Assembly: GCA_022844205.1 (NCBI GenBank)
Contig: JALHMF010000002.1
Coordinates: forward strand, 406,776 to 470,775
Source of the DNA: Xanthobacteraceae bacterium
GTDB lineage: Bacteria; Pseudomonadota; Alphaproteobacteria; Rhizobiales; Xanthobacteraceae
DNA: 64,000 nt
Direction: 5' to 3'
Part shown: positions 49,045 to 58,639 of the stretch, in pieces
How positions within the stretch are numbered: position 1 is the stretch's first letter
Layout: every line of letters begins with the position of its first letter
Notes under the pieces: model-generated
Told to the model about the DNA's origin: nothing
The model's input: the letters and a program-made list of their open reading frames with translations, nothing else
The model's database searches: none
Made by a program: the position numbers and the translations under genes

Positions 49045-51159
49045 ATGTTTTTCAGGAAGCGCACACGCGCACGCCGTGAGCCGGTGATCGACACGTTCGG
49101 GTCGCTCTCTAGCCTGCGGCTCGATATCCGCGACCGCGCGGGCGGCGCTGCCGTCTCGCGCTCTCATAATAATGATGAACGCGCGGAACGCTCCGTTCGG
49201 CGCGAGACACCGCGGCCTTCGAAATCGCGCAAGCCGAAGCGCGGATTGATCGGACGGTTTTTCTATTGGGGCGTCGTGCTCACGATCTGGGGCCTGATCA
49301 CGGTGGTCGGACTGCTCGTCTGGCAGACCGTGCGGCTGCCGTCCCTGCAAACGCTGGTGCTGCCGAAACGCCCGCCGAACATCTCGATTGTGGGTATGGA
49401 CGGACATGTCCTCGCGACGCGCGGCGATACGGGCGGCGTGGCGGTTCCGATTGCGGGGCTGCCGCCCTATCTGCCGCAAGCCTTCATCGCGATCGAGGAC
49501 CGGCGCTTTCATTCGCATTTCGGTTTCGATCCGATCGGCTTCACACGCGCAGTCTTTGTAAACCTCACTTCGATGGCATTGCGCGAAGGCGGTTCCACGC
49601 TCACGCAACAACTCGCGAAGAATCTTTTTCTCAACGAAAAGCGCACGCTTGCGCGCAAGCTCGACGAGCTAGTGCTCGCACTCTGGCTGGAAGCTTCCTA
49701 CTCCAAGGACCAGATTCTCGAACTCTATCTGAACCGCGTCTATTTCGGCTCCGGCGCTTACGGGGTCGAAGCGGCCGCGCAGCGCTATTTCGGAAAATCC
49801 GCGCGCATGGTGACGCTCGGCGAAGCAGCCGTGCTCGCCGGTCTCGTGAAGGCGCCGTCGCGTCTCGCGCCCAATCGCAATCCCAAGCTCGCGCGCGAAC
49901 GCGCGGAGCTTGTCATGCAGGCGATGGTGGATGCCGGATTTATCACCGACGAGATGGTGAAGATCACGCGCTCCCGCCCGCTCACCATCGTCAAGCACGA
50001 TGGCCTCGGTTCGGCCGGCTACATCGCCGACTGGATCATGGACGAATTGGAAGAACTGGTCGGCCGCGCCGGCAAGGACATTACCGTCCAGACCACGATC
50101 GATTCTGTTTTGCAGGCACAGGCCGAGCGCGCACTCGCCGACGAACTCGCACTAAAGGGCGAGAAGTTTGGCGTGACGCAGGGCGCGGTGGTTGCGATGG
50201 ACCCGGACGGAGCGGTGCGCGCGCTCGTCGGCGGGAAAAATTATAATGACAGCCAGTTCAACCGCGCGATCAGCGCCAAGCGCCAGCCGGGTTCCGCGTT
50301 CAAGCCATTCGTGTATCTGACGGCGCTGGAGCGCGGTCTGACGCCCGATACGGTCCGCGAGGATGCGCCGATCAACATCAAGGGCTGGCGTCCGGAAAAC
50401 TACACGAAGGAATACAAGGGACCGGTATCGCTGACGACGGCGCTGTCGCATTCGCTGAACACGGTTTCGGTGCGCCTCGGGCTCGAAGTGGGGCCGAACG
50501 CCGTGATCAAGACCGCGCACCGGCTCGGCATCACATCGAAACTCACCCCGAATGCCTCGATCGCGCTTGGCACTTCGGAAGTGTCGCTGCTGGAGCTTGT
50601 CTCCGCCTATGCACCGTTTGCCAACGGAGGCATCGGTGTTGTCCCGCATGTAGTTGAACGTGTGCGAGGAGCCGACGGCTCGGTCCTGTTCGCGCGCTCT
50701 TCTTCCGGGGGCGGCAGCGTGGTTGCGCCGCCGCACCTCACCATGATGAATCGCATGCTGGAGGAAACGCTGCTCACCGGCACCGCGCAGCGCGCGAAAA
50801 TTCCGGGCTGGCCAGCCGCAGGAAAAACCGGAACCAGCCAGGATTTCCGCGATGCCTGGTTCGTCGGCTACACCGGCCGTCTGATCACCGGCGTCTGGCT
50901 TGGCAACGACGACAACTCGCCGACCAAGCGCGCGTCCGGCTCCAGTATCCCCGTGGACATCTGGAATCGCCTGATGCGTCCTGCCCACGAAGGCGTTCCG
51001 CCGGTTGCGCTGCCCGGTACCAACGATCGTGGTCTTGGAAATTATCCGGTGCCACAGGCGCCGGTGATCGACGGACCCGTCTCGGGTCCACCGCAGCCGC
51101 GACGTGACGACGCATCCATGGATAACTGGCTGCTCGATCGCTTGCTGGGCCGCCGCTAG
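49045..51159 (+). CDS. Bifunctional class A penicillin-binding protein (1A type)
   Basis: Peptidoglycan glycosyltransferase/transpeptidase, 704 residues. Cytoplasmic basic N-terminus (about 75 residues), one membrane helix (FFYWGVVLTIWGLITVVGLLV), transglycosylase motifs (EDRRFHSHFGFDPIG, GGSTLTQQLAKNLFL, RKLDELVLALWLE, LNRVYFGSGAYG), then the transpeptidase: SxxK as PGSAFKPF, SxN as SHSLNT and KTGTS in GKTGTSQDF. The C-terminal tail is proline-rich. It follows glnD, with a candidate CtrA box in the spacer. Paralogues such as pbpC are not in the window. Confidence 0.95.
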   Translation: MFFRKRTRARREPVIDTFGSLSSLRLDIRDRAGGAAVSRSHNNDERAERSVRRETPRPSKSRKPKRGLIGRFFYWGVVLTIWGLITVVGLLVWQTVRLPSLQTLVLPKRPPNISIVGMDGHVLATRGDTGGVAVPIAGLPPYLPQAFIAIEDRRFHSHFGFDPIGFTRAVFVNLTSMALREGGSTLTQQLAKNLFLNEKRTLARKLDELVLALWLEASYSKDQILELYLNRVYFGSGAYGVEAAAQRYFGKSARMVTLGEAAVLAGLVKAPSRLAPNRNPKLARERAELVMQAMVDAGFITDEMVKITRSRPLTIVKHDGLGSAGYIADWIMDELEELVGRAGKDITVQTTIDSVLQAQAERALADELALKGEKFGVTQGAVVAMDPDGAVRALVGGKNYNDSQFNRAISAKRQPGSAFKPFVYLTALERGLTPDTVREDAPINIKGWRPENYTKEYKGPVSLTTALSHSLNTVSVRLGLEVGPNAVIKTAHRLGITSKLTPNASIALGTSEVSLLELVSAYAPFANGGIGVVPHVVERVRGADGSVLFARSSSGGGSVVAPPHLTMMNRMLEETLLTGTAQRAKIPGWPAAGKTGTSQDFRDAWFVGYTGRLITGVWLGNDDNSPTKRASGSSIPVDIWNRLMRPAHEGVPPVALPGTNDRGLGNYPVPQAPVIDGPVSGPPQPRRDDASMDNWLLDRLLGRR

Positions 51160-51926
51160 ATTGTTTTCGCGCCATAGCGATGCAGCGAATTGCCGTGCGC
51201 CTTGAGCCATGCTTCGGCGCGGCGCCGCTCCGTCGTCAACTCGTCCACCACGCGCCAGAAACGCGCCGAATGATTGAGTTCGCGCCGGTGCGCGACCTCA
51301 TGGGCGGCGAGGTAATCCAGCACGAAAGACGGCGCCATGATCAGGCGCCATGAATAATTCAGGGCACCGTCATAGGAACACGACCCCCACCGGCTCGCCG
51401 TGTCGCGCAATCCCACGCGCTCAATTGCAACGCCGAGCGTTTGCGCATGCCGCCGTGTCGCGGCCAGCAAATCCTGCTTCGCCTCCCGCTTCAGGAAATC
51501 CCGCACGCGGCGGGCGATGTGCGCGGATTGTCCCGCCACGCAGAGCAGCGAAACGCCGTCAGCCGAGAGCTCCGGCCACGCCGTGCCACGCGCTCTCGGG
51601 CGGTGCTCGATGCGGTGAAGGATGCCGCGCAGCGGGATGCCGGCGCCCGCTGCGAAGGGAACGGGTTCTGGAATTTGCTTCAGCCGCGTCGAAATCCAGT
51701 TGACGTTCCGCTCGGCGAAATTACGGGCGTCGCGCAGGTTGCCGCGCGGCGGCATGGTGAGCACCACGTCGCGCTGCGCCTCGCGCACGCGCAATGTATA
51801 CCGGCGCGCGCGCGGATGGCGCTGCAAGACGATTTCGTAGGCTTGGTTCTCGCAAGAAACCACGAGCCGCCGCGGTTCTTTCGCCGCTGGCGCTGGTTTC
51901 AGGAAATTCGCGAAGAAAAGCTGCAT
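51156..51926 (-). CDS. YgjP-like (DUF45) zinc metallopeptidase
   Basis: A 256-residue protein with the metal motif HEVAHRRELNHSARFWRVVDE (HExxH plus a distal Asn-His and Phe-Trp), the hallmark of YgjP/DUF45 proteins. An upstream block (VGLRDTASRWGSCSYDGALNYSWRL) is also conserved. Likely a cytoplasmic Zn protease of unknown substrate. It overlaps the penicillin-binding protein stop by four bases on the opposite strand. Confidence 0.88.
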   Translation of the reverse strand: MQLFFANFLKPAPAAKEPRRLVVSCENQAYEIVLQRHPRARRYTLRVREAQRDVVLTMPPRGNLRDARNFAERNVNWISTRLKQIPEPVPFAAGAGIPLRGILHRIEHRPRARGTAWPELSADGVSLLCVAGQSAHIARRVRDFLKREAKQDLLAATRRHAQTLGVAIERVGLRDTASRWGSCSYDGALNYSWRLIMAPSFVLDYLAAHEVAHRRELNHSARFWRVVDELTTERRRAEAWLKAHGNSLHRYGAKTI

Positions 51927-51995
51927 CGGCTTTTGTGAATCCGAATCGAACTCACATCAGGCAATTCGATTTATACAGCGGATGCAAGCAGGAGA

Positions 51996-53330
51996 TTATT
52001 CGGCGGCGGCGCGGGCAACGGCGCTCGCGTTTTTCTTCGGCTCGTGCGAGCGGATGAAATCCGCGATGCGCGGTGCGATTTCCGCACGGAACCGCGAACC
52101 GTTGAAGACGCCGTAATGGCCGACATCAGTCTGGAGATAATGCACCTTCATATCGGCCGGGAGGCCGGAACAAAGCTTGTGGGCGGCTTCGGTCTGGCCC
52201 CTGCCGGAAATGTCGTCGTGCTCGCCTTCGATCGTGAGCAGCGCGGTGCGCTTGATCTTCGACGGATCGACCGGCGTGCCGCGATGAGTCATCGTGCCGT
52301 TTGGCAGATCGTGACGGATGAAGACGGTTTCCACGGTTTGCAGATAGAATTCCGCCGTAAGGTCCATCACCGCGAGATACTCGTCGTAGAACTCGCGGTG
52401 TTTCTGCGCGCCGTCGCCGTCGCCCTGCACCAAGTGCTTAAAGAACGAGTTGTGCGCGTCGAGATGCTTGTCGAGATTCATGCTCACGAAGCCGGTGAGT
52501 TGCAAAAAGCCCGGATAGACCTCGCGCATGAAGCCGGGATGCGGAAACGGCACCTTGGCGATCACATGCTGGCGGAACCATTCGATGCCGCGTTCTTCCG
52601 CCACTTTATTCACGGCGGTAGGATTCATGCGCGTGTCAATCGGTCCGCCCATCAGCGTCATCGTATGGGGCGTATAAGGGTCATCCTGCGCTTCCATGCA
52701 CGCGACGGCGGCAAGCACGGGGACCGACGGCTGGCAGACGCCGATCACATGGCAGTCGCCGCCGAGGCGATGCAGCATGCTGATGACGTAATCGATGTAA
52801 TCGTCGAGATCGAAGCGTCCCTGCGCGAGCGGCACCATGCGCGCGTCGGTCCAGTCGGTGATATACACGTCATGACGCGGCAGGAATGCCTCGACGGTGC
52901 CGCGCAACAGCGTGGCGTAATGGCCGGACATTGGCGCGACGATCAGGACTTTCGGCTGCTTGTAACGCGGCGAATGTTCGAAGTGCCGCTCGAAATGCAG
53001 AAGCTTGCAGAACGGGCGCTCCCAAACCGGCGTGATATGGACCGGTATGTGCTCGCCGCCGACCAGCGCCGAGGTAATGTCCCACTCAGGTTTTCCGTAG
53101 CGGCGGATCGAGCGCTCGTAGACTTCCGCGCCCGCGGCCATGGATTTTCCGAACGTTGTGTGCGCGAACGGATTGAGCGGATTCTTGAAATAGAGGCGTG
53201 TGGCGTCGGCTATCGCACGCGAAGGATCGAGTGCGGCATGGCCCCACTCATACATCCAGTAAAGTGGCGTAGTGCTGACCGGATTTTCGGACGTAATATC
53301 TGGTGCGCCGCCAAATACGCCAATGGCCAT
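51996..53330 (-). CDS. phaZ: Intracellular polyhydroxyalkanoate depolymerase
   Basis: Mobilises stored poly-3-hydroxybutyrate. 444 residues with the PHB depolymerase family pattern: LYWMYEWGHAALDPSRAIADATRLYFKNPLNP near the start, the alpha/beta-hydrolase core VLIVAPMSGHYATLLRGTVEAFL and the nucleophile box VIGVCQPSVPV with a Cys in place of the usual Ser, as in other intracellular PhaZ. Asp and His for the triad are probably in VYITDWTDAR and VGHYGVFNG. A nested palindrome precedes the gene. No signal peptide. Confidence 0.92.
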   Translation of the reverse strand: MAIGVFGGAPDITSENPVSTTPLYWMYEWGHAALDPSRAIADATRLYFKNPLNPFAHTTFGKSMAAGAEVYERSIRRYGKPEWDITSALVGGEHIPVHITPVWERPFCKLLHFERHFEHSPRYKQPKVLIVAPMSGHYATLLRGTVEAFLPRHDVYITDWTDARMVPLAQGRFDLDDYIDYVISMLHRLGGDCHVIGVCQPSVPVLAAVACMEAQDDPYTPHTMTLMGGPIDTRMNPTAVNKVAEERGIEWFRQHVIAKVPFPHPGFMREVYPGFLQLTGFVSMNLDKHLDAHNSFFKHLVQGDGDGAQKHREFYDEYLAVMDLTAEFYLQTVETVFIRHDLPNGTMTHRGTPVDPSKIKRTALLTIEGEHDDISGRGQTEAAHKLCSGLPADMKVHYLQTDVGHYGVFNGSRFRAEIAPRIADFIRSHEPKKNASAVARAAAE

Positions 53331-53356
53331 GCTGTTTGTTCCCGGCCCTTGTCCCT

Positions 53357-53388
53357 AAGCCCGCCTGTTGCAATGCAACATAGGGCTT
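53357..53388. promoter_or_regulatory. Nested palindrome upstream of phaZ (possible PhaR site)
   Basis: Inner TGTTGC-AAT-GCAACA and outer AAGCCC/GGGCTT arms, starting 27 bases before the phaZ start. TGC-N3-GCA dyads are bound by the PHB regulator PhaR in related alphaproteobacteria, so this is a candidate. It could also be the end of the ABC exporter transcript, but no U-run follows. Confidence 0.45.
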
Positions 53389-53444
53389 CAGGCATGTGAG
53401 TCAATGTAACCGGCAAGCAGTGAAGATCGCGTTATGCGAAGGTC

Positions 53445-54257
53445 TTACTCGCCGATTTGCAGGAAGGAACCGGCCTTGCGTGCCTCACCCAGAAGCCATG
53501 CGAGGCTTACGGCACCCGCTGTGATCCACAAGAAGTTCAACCCTAGCGCCCATAGCATCAGGTCGAGCCGGAAGGTTTGCTCGATCACGAGCGCGCGCAT
53601 ACCTTCGAACACGGCGGTCGGCGGTAGCGCCCATGCCACCGGTTGGAGCCAGTCCGGCAACGTGCTGACCGGATAATAGACGCAAGCGAGCGGCAGCAGG
53701 ATGAACATCAGGCTCCATGCGAGCCCTTCCGCGCCAAGACCGTTCCTCAAGACTAGGCCGGAGCAGAACATACCGACGGCCCAGCTCGTCAGCAGCAGAT
53801 TGGCGAAAAAAGCGGCGAGCGCGAATCCGAGTCCCCAGAAATTATAGCCGAAAAAGATCATCGCCATGATCGTGACCGGTACGAGTCCGACCGCGAGCCG
53901 CACGATGCTCATCACCATCAGCGCAATGACGAACTCGACCGGCCTGAGCGGGCTGATCATCAGGTTCGGCATGTTACGCGACCACATCTCTTCCAGGAAC
54001 GACATCGTGTAGCCGAGCTGCCCGCGGAACAGGATGTCCCACAAAAGAAACGCGGCGAGGAACGTGCTGACGGTGGTGGCGAGCGCGCCGGGTTTCGCCG
54101 CGACGCCAATCTGGAGAAAACCCCACATCACCATCTGCACGGCGGGCCAGTAAATCAGCTCCAGCAGCCGCGGCCATGAAGAGCGCAACAGATACCAGTG
54201 GCGCAGCACCATTGCGCCGATGCGTTGTGGAGAAAGGGCAATCGCCGTCTCGCTCAT
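53445..54257 (-). CDS. ABC-2 type exporter permease
   Basis: A 270-residue membrane protein with about six helices (VQMVMWGFLQIGVA, STFLAAFLLWDILF, LAVGLVPVTIMAMIFFG, ALAAFFANLLLTSW) and the ABC-2 signature around PVSTLPDWLQPVAWALPPTAVFEGMRALV. Pairs with the ATPase gene upstream by a four-base overlap. Drug, lipid or polysaccharide export is typical of the family; the cargo is unknown. Confidence 0.85.
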   Translation of the reverse strand: MSETAIALSPQRIGAMVLRHWYLLRSSWPRLLELIYWPAVQMVMWGFLQIGVAAKPGALATTVSTFLAAFLLWDILFRGQLGYTMSFLEEMWSRNMPNLMISPLRPVEFVIALMVMSIVRLAVGLVPVTIMAMIFFGYNFWGLGFALAAFFANLLLTSWAVGMFCSGLVLRNGLGAEGLAWSLMFILLPLACVYYPVSTLPDWLQPVAWALPPTAVFEGMRALVIEQTFRLDLMLWALGLNFLWITAGAVSLAWLLGEARKAGSFLQIGE

Positions 54258-55015
54258 GACGCGGCTTCCTTCTCCGGCAGCGGCTCGCGCCTTCCGCGCG
54301 CCACGTCGAGAAAAACCTCCTCCAGGTTCTGACGGCCGTAACGAGCGAGCAATTGCGACGGCGATCCGTCGTCCACGATGTCTCCGCGCTTCATCATGAT
54401 GACGCGGTCGCAGAGACGCTCCACTTCGCCCATGTTGTGCGAAGCGAGCAGGATCGTTGCATTCTTTCGCGACTGATAACGTTCCAGATGGCCCCGAATC
54501 CAGTCGGCGGTGTCTGGGTCGAGCGATGCGGTCGGCTCATCGAGTACAAGAAGGTCGGGATCGTTCACGAGCGACTTCGCAAGTGCCACGCGCGTTTTCT
54601 GCCCCGCCGAAAGTTTGCCCGCGGGCCGGTCGATGAATTCCGTGAGAGCCAGATCGGAGGCAAGCGAGGAAATGCGCTCGTCGATTCCAGCAACGCCATA
54701 AAGCATGCCGAAAACTTTTAGGTTCTGGCGAACGGTGAGCCGGTGGGGCAGGTCGACATACGGGCTTTCAAAATTCATCCGGTGCAGGACCCGGTACGGC
54801 TCTTTCGACATATCGGCACCGAATACCCGCACGCTGCCGCTCGTCGGCGTGACGAGACTCATAATCATGCCGATCGTCGTGGTCTTGCCGGCACCATTGC
54901 CGCCGAGGAGACCGATGATTGATCCGGCAGCGATCGAGAAATCGATCTCGTTCACCGCAAGGGTGTCACCGTATTTCTTGCAAAGCTTCTGGCCCTCGAT
55001 TGCGGGAATGGTCAT
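54254..55015 (-). CDS. ABC-2 type exporter ATP-binding protein
   Basis: A 253-residue ATPase: Walker A LLGGNGAGKTTTIGMIMSL, signature LSAGQKTRVALAKSLVN, Walker B LLVLDEPTASLDPDTA and switch SHNMGEVE. Family of DrrA/CcmA-like ABC-2 ATPases. Overlaps the permease gene by four bases, so one transport unit. Divergent from regB across a spacer of 109 bases with nothing notable. Confidence 0.9.
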   Translation of the reverse strand: MTIPAIEGQKLCKKYGDTLAVNEIDFSIAAGSIIGLLGGNGAGKTTTIGMIMSLVTPTSGSVRVFGADMSKEPYRVLHRMNFESPYVDLPHRLTVRQNLKVFGMLYGVAGIDERISSLASDLALTEFIDRPAGKLSAGQKTRVALAKSLVNDPDLLVLDEPTASLDPDTADWIRGHLERYQSRKNATILLASHNMGEVERLCDRVIMMKRGDIVDDGSPSQLLARYGRQNLEEVFLDVARGRREPLPEKEAAS

Positions 55016-55124
55016 GCCTAGTTTTCACGGTGAGCGGCGACGATCAACGGCGCGCGGGAACTGCTATATAGTCCTGCAAGAACATGGAAGTGTGGCGGTT
55101 CGTTCCGAAGCGGTGGGTTGAAGC

Positions 55125-56465
55125 ATGGCGGGGGTCGGCAATCAATTGATCGGGCCAAGGCCCTATGGCATCCGGCTCGATACGCTGGTCAGGCTGCGCT
55201 GGCTCGCGGTGGCGGGGCAGGCATTCGCGCTGGTCGCCGTCCATTGGGGCTTCGGCTTCGCGCTGCCGATCTGGTCGGCGCTGGCGATCGTGGCTGTCAC
55301 CGCTGCGACCAATCTTGCACTGCGGCTTCGCAAGCCGCGCGTGCAGCGGGTAGAGGATCGTGAAGCCGGCGTGATCCTCGGCTTCGATCTCGTGCAGTTG
55401 GCGCTGCTTCTGTATCTGACCGGTGGACTCGGCAATCCGTTCAGCGAATTATTCCTGGCGCCGGTTCTCATCTCCGCCACCGCATTGAAGCCGCGCACAA
55501 CACTGGTACTAGGTATTCTGGTCGTGATTCTCGCGTCCCTGATCGCGAATGTGTACCATCCGCTGCCGTGGTCGGCGAATTCCACTTTCATGCCGCCAAA
55601 ACTCTTCATCGTCGGTATGTGGGCGTCGGTGATTGTCTCGGTTGCCTTCATCGGCGGCTATGCCTGGGCGGTGACGAAGGAAACGCGCCAGCTTTCCAAT
55701 GCGCTCGCCGAAACCGAACTCGTGCTCGCGCGCGAGCAACATCTGACCGCGCTGGACGGGCTCGCCGCGGCTGCCGCGCATGAACTCGGCACGCCGCTTG
55801 CGACCATCGCCATCGTCATTCGAGAGATGGAGCGGGATCTGCCGGCGGACTCTCCTCATCTCGGTGACGTGAAATTGCTGCGGGAGCAGAGCGAACGCTG
55901 TCGCTCGATCCTGCGCACGCTGACGTCGCTCGATGCAGGCGATGCGCCGTTCGATCGGATGCCGCTTACGCACCTCCTCGATGAAGTGGTGACGCCGCAT
56001 CGTCCGTTCGGAATCGAAATCAGCGTCGAAACGCCGGGTGGCGGCGCGAACGAGCCTGTGATCGCCCGCAACCCCGCGATTCTTTATGGACTTGGCAACT
56101 TCGTCGAGAACGCCGTCGATTTCGCGCGCGAGCGGGTCAGTGTCTCTGCCGTATGGAACCAGGACGAAGTTTCGATCTCGGTAATCGACGATGGACCTGG
56201 GTTCGCGCCTGAAGTGATCAACCGCATTGGCGAACCTTATGTGACAAGCCGCGTACGCCGCAGCGGACAGGACGACGACCCTCCCGGAGGGCTGGGGCTC
56301 GGCTTCTTCATCGCGAAAACGCTTCTGGAGCGAACCGGAGCAAGCGTGTCGCTGCAAAACCGGATGTATCCGCACACCGGGGCTATGGTGCTCGTGCGCT
56401 GGTCACGCGAGACTTTCGAGCATAATCTCAGCGGTGTAAGAGCCGGTTCAGCGCAGAACGCCTGA
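55125..56465 (+). CDS. regB: Redox-sensing histidine kinase RegB/ActS/PrrB
   Basis: Membrane histidine kinase that, with RegA, responds to quinone redox state to control photosynthesis, respiration, nitrogen or carbon genes in alphaproteobacteria. 446 residues with about six membrane helices to residue 190; the quinone-interaction motif GGLGNPF at 100-106; the H-box AAAAHELGTPLAT (His219) and the redox Cys259 in SERCRSIL, equivalent to Cys265 of Rhodobacter RegB; then HATPase boxes (NFVENAVDFA, DDGPGFAPEV, GLGLGFFIA). The response-regulator gene follows after 74 bases. Confidence 0.93.
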   Translation: MAGVGNQLIGPRPYGIRLDTLVRLRWLAVAGQAFALVAVHWGFGFALPIWSALAIVAVTAATNLALRLRKPRVQRVEDREAGVILGFDLVQLALLLYLTGGLGNPFSELFLAPVLISATALKPRTTLVLGILVVILASLIANVYHPLPWSANSTFMPPKLFIVGMWASVIVSVAFIGGYAWAVTKETRQLSNALAETELVLAREQHLTALDGLAAAAAHELGTPLATIAIVIREMERDLPADSPHLGDVKLLREQSERCRSILRTLTSLDAGDAPFDRMPLTHLLDEVVTPHRPFGIEISVETPGGGANEPVIARNPAILYGLGNFVENAVDFARERVSVSAVWNQDEVSISVIDDGPGFAPEVINRIGEPYVTSRVRRSGQDDDPPGGLGLGFFIAKTLLERTGASVSLQNRMYPHTGAMVLVRWSRETFEHNLSGVRAGSAQNA

Positions 56466-56539
56466 CCGGCAACGTGCTATGCACTTGCCACCGCCGGAGC
56501 GGGGACCTACATCCTGCCCGAACCCCTCAGCGTTTTTCA

Positions 56540-57091
56540 ATGTCTATGCTTCCGATGGAGACGAAGATCGAACGCCGCCTGCTGATCGTTGACGACGATA
56601 AGCCGTTTCTCGAACGGTTGGCGCGAGCGATGGAATCGCGCGGCTTCTCCGTCACCACGGCGGAGTCCGTTTCGGAGGGACTCGCACAGGTCGCGGCGAT
56701 GTCGCCCGATTATGCGGTGGTCGATATGCGGCTCGGTGACGGGAACGGCATTGAAGTCATCTCCGCACTGAAAGAGCGCCGCCCCGAAGCGCGTGCCGTC
56801 GTCCTTACCGGCTATGGCAACATCGCAACCGCCGTGACGGCGGTGAAGCTGGGTGCTGTGGATTATCTAGCGAAGCCTGCTGACGCCGACGACGTTTACG
56901 CGGCACTCACCGCCGGGCCCGGCCAGAAGGCGGAGCCGCCCGAAAAGCCGATGTCGGCCGATCGCGTGCGCTGGGAACACATTCAGCGCGTGTATGAACT
57001 CTGCGGCCGCAACGTTTCGGAGACGGCGCGCCGTCTCAACATGCACCGCCGCACCTTGCAGCGCATTCTCGCCAAGCGCGCGCCGCGATAA
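56540..57091 (+). CDS. regA: Response regulator RegA/ActR
   Basis: Partner of RegB. 183 residues, the usual length: receiver domain with phospho-Asp in YAVVDMRLGDG and LTGYGNIATAVTAVKLGAVDYLAKPAD, a linker, and the Fis-like helix-turn-helix NVSETARRLNMHRRTLQRILAKRAP. The very high conservation of the last helix is typical of RegA. ATG 56540 is preferred over internal Met codons (56549, 56555) but no strong ribosome-binding site marks one. Ends six bases from the convergent mmcB. Confidence 0.95.
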   Translation: MSMLPMETKIERRLLIVDDDKPFLERLARAMESRGFSVTTAESVSEGLAQVAAMSPDYAVVDMRLGDGNGIEVISALKERRPEARAVVLTGYGNIATAVTAVKLGAVDYLAKPADADDVYAALTAGPGQKAEPPEKPMSADRVRWEHIQRVYELCGRNVSETARRLNMHRRTLQRILAKRAPR

Positions 57092-57097
57092 TTCCGC

Positions 57098-57577
57098 CTA
57101 AAGCAGCGCCGGTTCCGTCAATCCCGGATCGTGAAGGGCCGCCAGCCGGGCCGCAGCCGCGCGGCCGAAGCGCACGAGCATGGCCTTTCGCCGGGACGCA
57201 GCGATCGGGTGCAGTCCGCCTTCGCGGATCAGCGTTCCGCTATAAGCGTCCGCGATCATCAGGCCCGCGTCCTCGGGCAGGGCGGGTGCGGGAAATTCCG
57301 GAGCGACCGCGAACAGCAGACGGTCGCAATAGAGCCTGTATTCATGCCATTTCCGGTCTGAGCGGAAATCGGCCAGGCAAGATTTGATTTCGACGATCCA
57401 GATTTCACCGCCAGCGCCGAGCCCCACGAGATCGGCGCGCCGTCCCGAGCCGAGTGGCAGTTCGGCCACCGCGGTAAATCCCAGCGCATGCAGCAGACGC
57501 AGCGCGCCGCGCCGTATGCCGGGCGCGGTTTCAATGCTGCGCTCAAGCGCTTCGGTGTTGAATACGGGAAGGGCCAC
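57098..57577 (-). CDS. mmcB: MmcB-family DNA repair protein
   Basis: A 159-residue PD-(D/E)xK nuclease-like protein: GFTAVAELPLGSGRRADLVGLGAGGEIWIVEIKSCLADF shows the Asp and the ExK of the fold, and SDRKWHEYRLYCDRLLFAV follows. Homologue of Caulobacter MmcB, an SOS-linked factor active against alkylated DNA. GTG 57577 is chosen because GAGGA lies seven bases upstream and homologues start near here; the TTG at 57622 is weaker. Confidence 0.85.
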   Translation of the reverse strand: MALPVFNTEALERSIETAPGIRRGALRLLHALGFTAVAELPLGSGRRADLVGLGAGGEIWIVEIKSCLADFRSDRKWHEYRLYCDRLLFAVAPEFPAPALPEDAGLMIADAYSGTLIREGGLHPIAASRRKAMLVRFGRAAAARLAALHDPGLTEPALL

Positions 57578-57681
57578 GTGCGAATCCTCAGCCGATCCTA
57601 AACCGGCAGACTCCGAAGGCAACTGCCTTGCTTGCTCTTACGGCCGGTTTCGGAGAAAATTTTTCCGGCGGGGAAAAGTAA

Positions 57682-58518
57682 ATGACGAACGTCGATTTTG
57701 AAGTCGAATATAACAACCGTGCGCGCGTGCCGGAACATCCGGAAATCTTCAAGCGCTGGACGGAAGCCGCCGCAAAGTTCCGTGCGGGACACAGGAATTC
57801 CGAAGAGCGTATTTCCTACGGGCCGAGCGAACGCCAGTATGTCGATCTGTTCTGGCCTTTGGCCGATCGCAATGCGCCGATCATTCTCTTTATTCATGGC
57901 GGATATTGGCGTGCGCTCGATCCCTCGATGCACAGCCACTTTGCAGCCGGCGCGAATGCGCGAGGGCTTGCGATGGCGTTCGCCGGATACGATCTCTGCC
58001 CGCAGGTAACGATCGCGCAGATCATCGCGCAGGTTCAGTCGGCGGCGATCTTTCTCGGGCGTCGCCTGAAGCGCAGGATTCTGGCGGTGGGTCATTCTGC
58101 CGGCGGGCATCTGACTGCATGTCTCGTCGCCACGGATTGGAAAAGTCTTGCTCCGGATTTACCCGCTGATTTTGTGCCGGGCGGATTTTCGATCTCGGGA
58201 CTGTTCGATCTTGAGCCCATGCTTCACGTCAGCATGAATCAGGATTTGCGGCTGAAGCGGGAAGAGATGCTGAATGTGTCACCTCTCTTTTGGAACGTGG
58301 ACGCTGGCCGGACGCTGGAAGCATGGGTCGGAGGCGATGAAAGCGGAGAGTTTCTCCGTCAGAGCAAGGACGTTGTTGATCGATGGGGAAAGGCCGGAGT
58401 CGCGACGCTGTATAAGGAAGTACCGCGCGCCAACCATTTCACCGTACTCGATCCTCTGGCAGATCCGGGAAGCGAAATGTGCGAAAGGCTGGAGCGGCTT
58501 GCGGCCAAAATTGCGTAA
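57682..58518 (+). CDS. Alpha/beta hydrolase, kynurenine formamidase-like
   Basis: A 278-residue alpha/beta hydrolase. The oxyanion motif HGGYW (HGGxW, typical of arylformamidase KynB/AFMID-like enzymes) and nucleophile GHSAGG (Ser139) are clear; His may be in [11 protein letters not shown], and Asp in the preceding loop. Could hydrolyse N-formylkynurenine, but no other kynurenine genes are nearby, so carbamate or ester hydrolysis is equally possible. Divergent from mmcB; tRNA-Arg follows after 33 bases. Confidence 0.82.
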   Translation: MTNVDFEVEYNNRARVPEHPEIFKRWTEAAAKFRAGHRNSEERISYGPSERQYVDLFWPLADRNAPIILFIHGGYWRALDPSMHSHFAAGANARGLAMAFAGYDLCPQVTIAQIIAQVQSAAIFLGRRLKRRILAVGHSAGGHLTACLVATDWKSLAPDLPADFVPGGFSISGLFDLEPMLHVSMNQDLRLKREEMLNVSPLFWNVDAGRTLEAWVGGDESGEFLRQSKDVVDRWGKAGVATLYKEVPRANHFTVLDPLADPGSEMCERLERLAAKIA

Positions 58519-58551
58519 GCGCGCCTGATCGTTTATGGAAATTCCGGGCCT

Positions 58552-58628
<77 letters not shown>

Positions 58629-58639
58629 CTTCAGCGTAA

